Below are positions 1 to 6,010 of a stretch of DNA of 49,898 nucleotides, piece after piece (the stretch's first letter is position 1; every line of letters begins with the position of its first letter). The notes under the pieces are model-generated. The model did not search any database. It was not told where the DNA came from and worked only from the letters and a program-made list of their open reading frames with translations. Position numbers and translations under genes: made by a program. Source of the stretch: JAGOTN01 sp964538345 (GTDB taxonomy: Bacteria > Patescibacteriota > Minisyncoccia > Phycocordibacterales > JAACPR01); the NCBI GenBank assembly GCA_964538345.1, contig CAZIFF010000003.1, forward strand, positions 1 to 49,898, read 5' to 3'.

Positions 1-909
1 TTTCTTGAATATGTGGAGATTGAACGTGGACGAAGTGTGAAGACGGTTGAAAATTATGATCATTATTTAAGCCGTTTTTTTGAGTATGCAGATATAAAAA
101 AGCCTGTAGATATAAGTGAAACAAAGATTCGGGAGTTTCGTTTGTGGCTTAATCGTCAACCAGGTGCAAAAACTGGCTCAAATGCCACAATGAAGCGTCG
201 AACTCAAAATTATTATTTGATCGCACTGCGTTCTTTTCTGAAATTTTTGGCTAAAAGAGGTGTCTCTGCCCTGCCTCCAGAGAAAATAGAGCTAGCAAAG
301 ACAGAATCTCGTGAGCTAGATCTGATGTCTTATGAAGAATTGAGCCGTCTTTTGGATGCGCCAGACACAAGTGAAGTAAAAGGTTTGCGCGATAAGGCTA
401 TTTTAGAATTATTTTTTTCAACAGGGCTTCGTGTTTCAGAATTAGTTTCCTTAAAGCGAGATTTGGATTTAACCAAAGATGAATTTTCAATTCGTGGAAA
501 GGGAGATAAGGTGCGTGTGGTTTTTATTTCAGAAGATGCACGTCAGGCGGTGAAAAATTATTTAAATAAGCGTGACGACATGGATGATGCCCTTTTTGTG
601 CAAGTTCCAAATAAAAGTGGCAAAGATGTCTTGGCTAAAAAGGATTCAATGCGTTTGTCATCGCGTTCGATTGAAAGAATTGTGAAGCATTATGCTACAA
701 AAGCTGGAATTTCAAGAAAAGTTACACCGCATGTGATTCGTCACAGTTTCGCTACAGACTTGCTCTCAAATGGCGCAGATTTGCGTTCAGTGCAGGCATT
801 ACTTGGTCATGCGAACATTACAACTACACAAGTCTACACTCACGTCACAGACAAACATCTACGCGAAATTCACAAAAACTTTCACGGCAAGAAAAGAAAA
901 GGAAAATAA
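1..909 (+). CDS. Tyrosine recombinase, XerC/XerD family (5' end cut by window edge)
   Basis: Site-specific recombinase of the phage-integrase family, most likely the Xer enzyme that resolves chromosome dimers. The reading frame is open to the first base and the residues before the GTG at 13 (FLEY) fit the usual Xer N-terminus, so the true start lies upstream. Counting from that GTG, an N-terminal SAM-like core-binding domain spans about residues 1-90 and the catalytic domain about 105-290. All catalytic residues are visible: R140 (STGLRVSEL), K163 (RGKGDK), H240 and R243 (HVIRHSFATDLL), H266 (LLGHANI) and nucleophile Y275 (TQVYTHV). No phage or integron genes lie beside it, so a housekeeping role is favoured over a mobile-element integrase. 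XerC cannot be told from XerD here. Confidence 0.9.
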   Translation, partial: FLEYVEIERGRSVKTVENYDHYLSRFFEYADIKKPVDISETKIREFRLWLNRQPGAKTGSNATMKRRTQNYYLIALRSFLKFLAKRGVSALPPEKIELAKTESRELDLMSYEELSRLLDAPDTSEVKGLRDKAILELFFSTGLRVSELVSLKRDLDLTKDEFSIRGKGDKVRVVFISEDARQAVKNYLNKRDDMDDALFVQVPNKSGKDVLAKKDSMRLSSRSIERIVKHYATKAGISRKVTPHVIRHSFATDLLSNGADLRSVQALLGHANITTTQVYTHVTDKHLREIHKNFHGKKRKGK

Positions 910-921
910 ATAAAAATTAAA

Positions 922-950
922 GGGGCGCCGCGGAAATTCCGCGGCGCCCC
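922..950 (-). terminator. GC-rich perfect hairpin, minus-strand terminator
   Basis: Twelve G/C-rich base pairs (922-933 with 939-950) around an aaatt loop. On the plus strand no T-run follows, but on the minus strand the hairpin is followed by a T-rich stretch (complement of 907-921). It therefore fits a Rho-independent terminator for the small minus-strand gene that ends at 1028 better than one for the recombinase. Confidence 0.6.
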
Positions 951-1027
951 TGGTCCTGCTCGGTAGTGAATTGTGACCGAACAGAAAACCAAAAGTGTTT
1001 CGTGTAGCAAACCTAACTGACGGTTTC

Positions 1028-1273
1028 TCAGGCCGGCAGTTGTTTCGTCAAGCCATCCTCAATTTTGCGCAGTTTTTTTGGGGATACAGGCGATCCTTCA
1101 AAGAACCATGTTCTGCTCGGTCCCTTGAATTTCAGGGTCCCACACAGGACTTGTCCTCCAATCTTAACCGCATCGGATTCTTGATTGAGCCTGACTCCAA
1201 GTTTGGCCAGTTCTGCTCTCTGACCGATTGAGAGAGGAATCCGGGGCATAGAACTACTTTTACTTGATGACAT
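1028..1273 (-). CDS. Small basic orphan protein (81 aa)
   Basis: Unrecognised protein. The frame starts with a Ser/Lys-rich leader (MSSSKSSSMPR) and continues with an evenly mixed, Lys/Gly-rich sequence ending in ...KKLRKIEDGLTKQLPA. No membrane segment, signal peptide or Cys cluster is seen. It is more GC-rich than its neighbours. Support for a real gene: a terminator-like hairpin with a minus-strand T-run lies about 80 bp downstream, and no other gene occupies the interval. The second Met (residue 9) is an alternative start. An overlapping 78-residue plus-strand frame lacks equivalent support and is taken as its shadow. Confidence 0.5.
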   Translation of the reverse strand: MSSSKSSSMPRIPLSIGQRAELAKLGVRLNQESDAVKIGGQVLCGTLKFKGPSRTWFFEGSPVSPKKLRKIEDGLTKQLPA

Positions 1274-1406
1274 AACACTAACTCTCTAGTTGTTTAGTTT
1301 CTTACTTTAGAATCACTCATCCCCCAAATGAAATGAGCGATTTGACTACTATTTGAGCACACCTTGAATTTAAAAGCAAGTCAAATTTTGAATTATGTTA
1401 TAGTTT

Positions 1407-1412
1407 TATAAT
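1407..1412 (+). promoter_or_regulatory. -10 element of exonuclease III gene
   Basis: Perfect TATAAT ending 11 nt before the ATG, with no Shine-Dalgarno sequence between. A TTGAAT lies upstream at a short 13-bp spacing. A transcript starting about 7 nt downstream would be almost leaderless, the pattern seen at many genes here. Confidence 0.5.
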
Positions 1413-1423
1413 AGAAAAATTTT

Positions 1424-2203
1424 ATGAAGATAATTTCTTGGAATGTAAACGGAATTCGAGCTTGGTATAAAAAGGATTCTGAAATAAAAACCTTCTCATG
1501 GTTTATGAAGCAGAGCCCTGATTTTTTCTGTATTCAAGAAACAAAAGCTCACCCCGAACAACTTCCTGCCGAGCTTTTAGAGCCAGAAGAATATTTTTCA
1601 TATTTTGACCATTCTAAAGAGCGTAAAGGTTATAGCGGTGTGGCTATTTATACAAAACATGAACCAAAAAAAGTGGAATACGGCCTTGGAGTAAAAGAAT
1701 TAGATCAAGAAGGGCGTTTTTTGGCACTTTTTTATGAAAAATTTGTGATTATCAATTGCTACTTCCCCAACGGTGGCTTAGGTGGAGATAAATTTAAATT
1801 CAAGTTGAAATTTTTTGATGAATTTTTAAATTATATTTTGAAATTAAAGAAAAAAGGTTATAGCGTGATTTTTGCTGGTGATGTAAATGTAGCCCATACG
1901 GAACTAGATATTCTACGAGCTAAAGAAAATAAAGATGAAATTGGTTTCTTGCCAGTAGAGCGCGATTGGGTGTCTAAGGTTATTAAAAGTGGATTTGTAG
2001 ATTCTTTTAGAAATGAACATCCAAAGATTGAGAAATATACTTGGTGGGATGTTAAGACTCGTTCACGTGATAGAAATGTTGGTTGGCGTATTGATTATAT
2101 TTTTGTTTCAGAAAATCTAGTCTCAAAAATCAAAAAAGCCGAAATTCATAACGAAGTTTTTGGAAGTGATCACTGCCCTATTTCACTTGATATCGAGATT
2201 TAA
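1424..2203 (+). CDS. xth: Exodeoxyribonuclease III / AP endonuclease
   Basis: Class II AP endonuclease with 3'-5' exonuclease activity, acting in base excision repair; Mg2+-dependent EEP fold. The family signatures appear in order: WNVNGIRA with N7, FCIQETK with E39, YSGVAIYTK, the GDVNVAH block with D153 and N155, RIDYIF, and the C-terminal SDHCPISLDIE with catalytic D249 and H250. Length 259 aa is typical for the bacterial ExoIII group. The single ATG start is preceded by TATAAT. It stands alone, followed by a 330-bp non-coding stretch. ExoA-type and XthA-type members are not separable here, but the family call is firm. Confidence 0.95.
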   Translation: MKIISWNVNGIRAWYKKDSEIKTFSWFMKQSPDFFCIQETKAHPEQLPAELLEPEEYFSYFDHSKERKGYSGVAIYTKHEPKKVEYGLGVKELDQEGRFLALFYEKFVIINCYFPNGGLGGDKFKFKLKFFDEFLNYILKLKKKGYSVIFAGDVNVAHTELDILRAKENKDEIGFLPVERDWVSKVIKSGFVDSFRNEHPKIEKYTWWDVKTRSRDRNVGWRIDYIFVSENLVSKIKKAEIHNEVFGSDHCPISLDIEI

Positions 2204-2208
2204 ATTTA

Positions 2209-2327
2209 TAAAGGACAAGTTATCCACAGAAAGTATTTGTATGTCCTTTACGTGTCTTTTATAGGACATATAATAATACATGAAGATAGTTCCTTAAGAA
2301 CCTTCAATAATAATAAAGTAAAGGACA
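2209..2327. repeat. Four copies of a 9-bp TAwAGGACA repeat around a DnaA box
   Basis: TAAAGGACA at 2209-2217, its reverse complement at 2242-2250, TATAGGACA at 2260-2268 and TAAAGGACA at 2319-2327. The first two form a perfect inverted repeat that encloses a consensus DnaA box. A related AAAGGACA occurs between the Arg and Gly tRNA genes. The arrangement looks iteron-like; function is unknown. Confidence 0.45.
2220..2228 (+). other. Consensus DnaA box
   Basis: Exact TTATCCACA 9-mer in a non-coding region, inside the loop of a TAAAGGACA inverted repeat. One box alone is weak evidence for an origin, but it lies about 2 kb from a tandem array of near-consensus boxes and a perfect parS. Confidence 0.5.
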
Positions 2328-2522
2328 AAATGTTGCCAGCCCAAAAACGTCTTTTTCGCCCTTAAATGCCCAGGTCTTATCCTGCACAATTACTTGTAGG
2401 CGCGATCCACACAGACAAAAATAAATAAAACAGGCACATTAAAGTCCACACAAGCCACCTGGCACAACAAAATATAGACTCCTCTCGTCTAAACTCCAAA
2501 AACTCAATCCAGGTGGTTTTTT
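2281..2522 (+). ncRNA. Candidate structured RNA (~240 nt) ending in an intrinsic terminator
   Basis: The stretch between xth and cca has no substantial ORF. A promoter is visible (TTTACG at 2247-2252, 16-bp spacer, TATAAT at 2269-2274). The predicted RNA begins with a hairpin pairing GAAG..GTTC with GAAC.CTTC, and ends with CCACCTGG (2455-2462) pairing to CCAGGTGG (2509-2516) followed by six T's. The long terminal loop holds a second hairpin (TAGAC/GTCTA, 2475-2491). A mini-ORF of 11 codons begins at 2330 after AAGGA. No match to tmRNA, RNase P, SRP or 6S motifs was recognised. It could also be only a leader with a terminator. Confidence 0.4.
2455..2522 (+). terminator. Intrinsic terminator with branched loop
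   Basis: Eight-bp stem CCACCTGG/CCAGGTGG followed by TTTTTT, with an internal 5-bp hairpin in the loop. The T-run is on the plus strand, so it ends plus-strand transcription coming towards the convergent cca gene. Confidence 0.6.
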
Positions 2523-2534
2523 ATTTTATAAACT

Positions 2535-3995
2535 TTATTTTACTTTGTGTTTTTGCCGTAGCTCTTGAATAACCTTGTCATCTTCTTCTTCAAGGCGTCC
2601 TTTTCCCTTTTTTCCTAATTCATAAAGCTCTTTATCGCTGAGTTTATTTAATTCTGTTACACGTGTAACAAGGTGTTCCTCTGTGTTTTTATCTGTTTCA
2701 TCTAATACTTCTTCAAGTAAAGCATGTAATATTGAGCCTATTCTTGGGCCTTTTTGTACTCCTAATTCCATAAGTCTTGATCCATCAACCTTTAACATAC
2801 CAACAGAAAGCGGTGCTCTTAATGCTTCTTCTATCATTGATTGATACTTTCTAAATCTATAGGGCTCTTCTACTGGTCTTCCTGTGCCTATTCGGTCGCA
2901 TTTTCTAAGTTCTACAAGGTCCCAAATTCTATCTGTGCCTACTTTTGTGATGATTCTACGCACAGCTGAAAGGGTTATTTGTTCAGGATCAGCAAAGAAC
3001 ATGTGCCAACGCACAAGTTTTGAAACATTTTCTATTGTTTCACGTGAAAATTTAAGATTTTCCAATGTTTCCCGTGTAACACGAGACCCAACCACTTCGT
3101 GGCCATAAAATGTGGCTTTAGCCCCCTGCATTCTTTTTGTGTGAGGTTTTGCAACATCATGAAACAAAACAGCTAATCTTAATTCAAATGGAAGGTTTTT
3201 ATCAGCAGCGTGTTGCAATGCCCTTAGAGAATGTTCAAAAACATCATATTTGTGAGCTTGTGTTTCTTGTGAAACCCCAACCATTCCCTCCAACGCTGTA
3301 GAAACATGCTTTAGAATGCCTAATTTTTGTAACATTACAATTCCAATCATAGGGTTTGGAGACATAATAAGCTTTTTAAACTCATCTCTTATTCTTTCAC
3401 GTGAAACCTTTTCTAGAAGATCGCCTAGTTTGAATATTGCATTTGATGTTTCACTTTCTATTGTGAAGCCTAATTCTGCTGAGAAACGTATAGCTCGCAT
3501 GATTCTAAGTGCATCTTCTGTGAATCTTTCCTCTGGATTCCCTACTGTTCTTAGAATATTGGCACTTAAGTCCTCTTGTCCTTTATAAAGGTCAACTATT
3601 TGTCCTTTAGAAAGAGCCATTGCATTTATTGTGAAATCTCTACGAGAAAGGTCGTCTTTTATGTTTTTACTGAAGGAAACTGAGTCTGGGTGACGATGAT
3701 CAGAGTATTCTGATTCTAGGCGGTATGGAGTGACTTCAATAACTTTTAAACTCTCATCTTCGTCTTCTGTTTTTACACCAACCGTCCCAAAGGTGTTTTC
3801 ATAGAAAGAATCAGGAAAAATCTCTTGAATTTCCTCAGGTGTGGCATTTGTTGTTATATCCCAATCTTTAGGTGTTTTGTTTAATAGTATATCTCTTACG
3901 CATCCTCCCACTAAAAATGCCTCAAAACCTGAGTTTTCTAGGCCTTCTAATACTTTCTCTACAGATTTGGGTATTTCATACTTCCCTGTTTTCAT
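2535..3995 (-). CDS. cca: CCA tRNA nucleotidyltransferase / poly(A) polymerase family, with HD domain
   Basis: Adds or repairs the 3' CCA of tRNAs. It has the class II nucleotidyltransferase head (FLVGGCVRDILL with G30-G31, then catalytic D44 and D46 in KDWDIT), the RRDFTINAM block, the ERFTEDALRIMRAIRF motif, and a C-terminal HD phosphohydrolase domain (LFHDVAKPH, H279-D280). At 486 aa it matches HD-containing CCA enzymes. The ATG at 3995 is chosen over an upstream in-frame Met because an extended -10, TGCTACAAT, lies nine nt before it; the transcript would be nearly leaderless. At least one encoded tRNA nearby lacks CCA, consistent with need for the enzyme. Its coding sequence carries several parS-like 16-mers. 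Confidence 0.95.
   Translation of the reverse strand: MKTGKYEIPKSVEKVLEGLENSGFEAFLVGGCVRDILLNKTPKDWDITTNATPEEIQEIFPDSFYENTFGTVGVKTEDEDESLKVIEVTPYRLESEYSDHRHPDSVSFSKNIKDDLSRRDFTINAMALSKGQIVDLYKGQEDLSANILRTVGNPEERFTEDALRIMRAIRFSAELGFTIESETSNAIFKLGDLLEKVSRERIRDEFKKLIMSPNPMIGIVMLQKLGILKHVSTALEGMVGVSQETQAHKYDVFEHSLRALQHAADKNLPFELRLAVLFHDVAKPHTKRMQGAKATFYGHEVVGSRVTRETLENLKFSRETIENVSKLVRWHMFFADPEQITLSAVRRIITKVGTDRIWDLVELRKCDRIGTGRPVEEPYRFRKYQSMIEEALRAPLSVGMLKVDGSRLMELGVQKGPRIGSILHALLEEVLDETDKNTEEHLVTRVTELNKLSDKELYELGKKGKGRLEEEDDKVIQELRQKHKVK
2655..2670. other. parS-like palindrome inside cca
   Basis: TGTTACACGTGTAACA, a perfect 16-bp palindrome that matches the ParB-binding consensus TGTTNCACGTGAAACA at all but one position. 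It lies within the cca coding sequence. Confidence 0.6.
3036..3051. other. Degenerate parS-like site inside cca
   Basis: TGTTTCACGTGAAAAT matches 14 of 16 consensus parS bases. A weaker copy, TGTTTCCCGTGTAACA, follows at 3066-3081. Confidence 0.45.
3393..3408. other. Degenerate parS-like site inside cca
   Basis: TCTTTCACGTGAAACC keeps the central 12-bp core TTTCACGTGAAA (14 of 16 overall). A weaker relative, TGTTTCTTGTGAAACC, is at 3261-3276. Confidence 0.45.
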
Positions 3996-4087
3996 GTTGC
4001 TTATATTGTAGCAGTTTAATGATAAAAGCAATTAAATATTTATACAGAGCTTTATATTTTTCTTGTTTCGCGTATAATGCAATCCAA

Positions 4088-4159
4088 GCTCTCGTGGTGA
4101 AATGGATATCACAACGGTCTTCGGAACCGTCGTTGGGGGTTCGAGTCCCTCCGGGAGCA
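4088..4159 (+). tRNA. tRNA-Arg (anticodon TCG)
   Basis: Full cloverleaf: acceptor GCTCTCG/CGGGAGC, D-arm with GGTGAAATGGATATC, anticodon stem ACGGT/ACCGT enclosing loop CTTCGGA (anticodon TCG, reads CGA), and T-arm GGGGGTTCGAGTCCCTC. The 3' CCA is not encoded. A TATAAT at 4073-4078 lies ten nt upstream, so the primary transcript has almost no 5' trailer. It is followed by tRNA-Gly after a 58-nt spacer that can form hairpins. Confidence 0.95.
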
Positions 4160-4217
4160 CAAAAGGACAATGATTTGAAAGAAAGTAGTCCTTCAGGTAT
4201 TATTTGAATACCTAAAT

Positions 4218-4291
4218 GCGGGTATAGTTTAGTGGTAAAATGAGTCCTTGCCAAGGATTAGATGGGAGTTCGATTCTCCCTACTCGCACCA
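4218..4291 (+). tRNA. tRNA-Gly (anticodon GCC), CCA encoded
   Basis: Acceptor GCGGGTA/TACTCGC with one G-U pair, D-arm GTTTAGTGGTAAAAT, anticodon stem AGTCC/GGATT around TTGCCAA (anticodon GCC) and T-arm with GTTCGATTC. Unlike the other tRNAs here, the CCA end is encoded. It probably shares the tRNA-Arg transcript. Confidence 0.95.
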
Positions 4292-4309
4292 AATAAATAC
4301 TGAGTTTAT

Positions 4310-4440
4310 TGTGGAAAACTGGGGATAACTATGGGGATATGTGTATAAAAGACATGGTTTTGTCTAATAAATGACTTTTTCCTTTATTTAAACCTATATT
4401 TAAAGCCATATTTTATTGTCCAATACTGAAATATGTTTCA
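4310..4440. other. Candidate replication-origin element: tandem DnaA-box-like 9-mers plus AT-rich stretch
   Basis: Four head-to-tail 9-mers resemble the DnaA box TGTGGATAA: TGTGGAAAA (4310), TGGGGATAA (4320), TGGGGATAT (4332) and TGTGTATAA (4340), at 8-12 bp spacing. They are followed by about 80 bp of very AT-rich sequence resembling an unwinding element, then a perfect parS at 4434. The interval is non-coding. No dnaA, dnaN or parAB is in the window, so the assignment rests on motifs alone. Confidence 0.45.
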
Positions 4441-4449
4441 CGTGAAACA
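4434..4449. other. parS centromere site (perfect consensus)
   Basis: TGTTTCACGTGAAACA, identical to the widely conserved chromosomal parS bound by ParB. It is intergenic, between the DnaA-box-like array and yraN. A chance exact 16-mer in a 50-kb window is very unlikely, and degenerate copies cluster on both sides. Confidence 0.85.
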
Positions 4450-4512
4450 ATAAATCCCTTTATTTTCTTCATATTTTTATTTTAATGAGGTTTCATATGT
4501 AACTTTTTATAC

Positions 4513-4528
4513 TGTTACACATGAAAAA
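4513..4528. other. parS-like site over the yraN start codon
   Basis: TGTTACACATGAAAAA (14 of 16, allowing the consensus N) covers the predicted transcription start and the ATG of yraN. The likely -10, TATACT at 4508-4513, touches it. ParB binding here could affect yraN expression; this is inference. Confidence 0.4.
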
Positions 4529-4895
4529 TTATAAAGAATTTGGTAGTTATTGTGAGGAAGAAGCGTCTTTATTTCTTATTAGGCAAGGTTTTTCAATTAT
4601 ATTTAAAAATTATAGGACATCATTTGGTGAAATAGACATTATTGCTGAAAGGGGCAGAATCATACATTTTGTTGAAGTTAAAGCAGTTTCACGAGAAACA
4701 TTTGATAGGGGAATCAGACCCCATGATCATGTTACACGTGAAAAGATTCGTCGTATTAGATTGGTGGCAGAACATTTTTTGGTTAATTACGATATGGTTG
4801 GTGTGTCCAGCCAAATTGATCTTGTTGCGATTGTGACATCAGAAAGACTTTCAAAAGATTTAATTTCCATAGAGTATTTGCCACAAATTTACTAG
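4521..4895 (+). CDS. yraN: YraN family (UPF0102) endonuclease-like protein
   Basis: Small protein of the restriction-endonuclease-like fold, 124 aa, typical for the family. The signature is clear: an N-terminal helix with G-x-x-x-E (FGSYCEEEA), then NYRTSFGEIDIIAERGRIIHFVEVK, carrying the acidic and lysine residues of a PD-(D/E)xK-type site. Its cellular role is not firmly established; it is often found near DNA repair and ribosome genes. The start has no Shine-Dalgarno site and lies 7 nt after TATACT. Two further parS-like 16-mers lie within the gene, at 4685-4700 and 4730-4745. Confidence 0.88.
   Translation: MKNYKEFGSYCEEEASLFLIRQGFSIIFKNYRTSFGEIDIIAERGRIIHFVEVKAVSRETFDRGIRPHDHVTREKIRRIRLVAEHFLVNYDMVGVSSQIDLVAIVTSERLSKDLISIEYLPQIY
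4685..4700. other. Degenerate parS-like site inside yraN
   Basis: AGTTTCACGAGAAACA, 14 of 16 consensus bases. Confidence 0.35.
4730..4745. other. Degenerate parS-like site inside yraN
   Basis: TGTTACACGTGAAAAG, 14 of 16 consensus bases with an intact CACGTG core. Confidence 0.45.
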
Positions 4896-4931
4896 ACCAT
4901 ATAGAATTCAAGTGTTACTATGACTTCTATT

Positions 4932-5004
4932 CGGGGTGTGGTGTAACGGCTAACATGCTCGCTTTGGGAGCGAGTGACTCCGGGTTCGAATCCCGGCACC
5001 CCGA
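4932..5004 (+). tRNA. tRNA-Pro (anticodon TGG)
   Basis: Acceptor CGGGGTG/CACCCCG, D-arm GTGTAACGGCTAACAT, anticodon stem CTCGC/GCGAG around TTTGGGA (anticodon TGG) and T-arm CCGGGTTCGAATCCCGG. The C1-G72 pair fits bacterial tRNA-Pro. CCA is not encoded. A promoter (TAGACC at 4893, 17-bp spacer, extended -10 TGTTACTAT at 4913-4921) lies ten nt upstream. The MYG1 ATG begins only four nt after the tRNA, so the two are almost certainly co-transcribed. Confidence 0.95.
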
Positions 5005-5008
5005 CTAT

Positions 5009-5890
5009 ATGAAAAAAATGAAATTAGTGACCCACGCAGGAAGCTTCCATTTGGATGACTTGTTCGCAATTGCTACTCTTTCTTTAATTTATCCAGACCT
5101 AGAGATTGTTCGATCAAGAAGAAAAGAAGATGCTCTAGATGCTGATTTTGTTGTAGATGTTGGGGATATTTGTGATCCGGAGAAAAATAGATTTGATCAC
5201 CATCAGCCAGGTGGGGCAGGGCTTCGTGAAAATGGTGTGCCTTATGCTAGCTTTGGTTTAGTTTGGAAAAAGTATGGAACTTTAGTTTGCGGTGATCCAC
5301 GAGTGCAAGATTTGGTAGATAAAAAGATGGTTCAACCAATAGACGCGGCAGATAATGGTTTTAATATGTATCGTGAAACAAAACCAGGACTTTCTCCTTA
5401 TCTTTTAGATAATGCTTTTAAAGCTTTGACTCCAACATGGCGAGACGAGGGAAGTGCTGATGATACTTTTAATAAGATTTTGCCACTTGCACAGGAGATT
5501 TTGAAAATGGAAATAAAAAAAGCGAAGTATTTCTTTGAGGATACTGAAATTGTGAAAGCTAGTTATAAAAATGCGCCAGATAAAAGAATTATTGTGTTGG
5601 AGCATCCTATGGCTTGGAAATCTGTTATTTCTAGAAAACCTGAACCGCTTTATGTAATTCATCCAAATCAAATGACAGGTGAGTGGATAGTGGCCTGCGT
5701 GCGCAAAACTCCTCTTTCACACGAAAATAGAAAGCTTTTGCCACAATCATGGGCAGGGAAGAGAAACAGCGACCTAGAGAGGATTACGGGCGTAAAAGGG
5801 GCAGAGTCTTGTCATAATAAGCGATTTATCGCGACTACATGGAGCAAAGAAGCAGCGATTGCATTGGCAGAGTTGGCGGTGAAGGGGTAG
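5009..5890 (+). CDS. MYG1 family (UPF0160) DHH-like phosphoesterase
   Basis: Metal-dependent DHH-superfamily protein; MYG1 in eukaryotes is a 3'-5' exoribonuclease, while the bacterial role is not settled. The family motifs are present: THAGSFHLDDLFA near the N-terminus (H and DD ligands), VVDVGDICDPEKNRFDHHQPG (DHH motif), DAADNG, and the C-terminal MAWKSV...RITGVKGAESCHNKRFIA region. The length, 293 aa, is usual. The ATG sits 4 nt downstream of tRNA-Pro with no Shine-Dalgarno site; a second Met three codons in is the alternative start. Trimming of the tRNA 3' end would release an mRNA with almost no leader. A divergent relative follows. Confidence 0.88.
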   Translation: MKKMKLVTHAGSFHLDDLFAIATLSLIYPDLEIVRSRRKEDALDADFVVDVGDICDPEKNRFDHHQPGGAGLRENGVPYASFGLVWKKYGTLVCGDPRVQDLVDKKMVQPIDAADNGFNMYRETKPGLSPYLLDNAFKALTPTWRDEGSADDTFNKILPLAQEILKMEIKKAKYFFEDTEIVKASYKNAPDKRIIVLEHPMAWKSVISRKPEPLYVIHPNQMTGEWIVACVRKTPLSHENRKLLPQSWAGKRNSDLERITGVKGAESCHNKRFIATTWSKEAAIALAELAVKG

Positions 5891-5902
5891 TTTTTCTTTT
5901 AG

Positions 5903-5931
5903 TTGACTTTTGGTGTGTTTTGTGCTTTAAT
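5903..5931 (+). promoter_or_regulatory. Sigma70-type promoter for the MYG1-like gene
   Basis: TTGACT (5903-5908), 17-bp spacer ending in TGC, TTTAAT (5926-5931). Predicted start about 5938, leaving a leader of about 70 nt, longer than most genes in the window. Confidence 0.55.
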
Positions 5932-6010
5932 TCTATAGAAAAACAGCCTTAAATATAGAAGATTTAGGGATTTATCTGTTTGTTCTGTTGTTTGAAAAAC
6001 CAAATATGTC

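Noticed and set aside
1..909. Xer-type recombinase as an integron or phage integrase serving the 15-17 kb repeats
   Set aside because: It lies more than 13 kb from the repeats, has the ordinary Xer layout without an integron-specific insert, and no attC-like fold was recognised in the 130-bp element.
995..1231. 78-codon plus-strand frame opposite the small gene at 1028-1273
   Set aside because: It is antisense to a frame with a downstream terminator, and has no ribosome site or plausible domain.
3872..4254. Frames of 111 and 92 codons running through the tRNA-Arg and tRNA-Gly genes
   Set aside because: They depend on translation through tRNA sequence and the cca promoter; no family resemblance.
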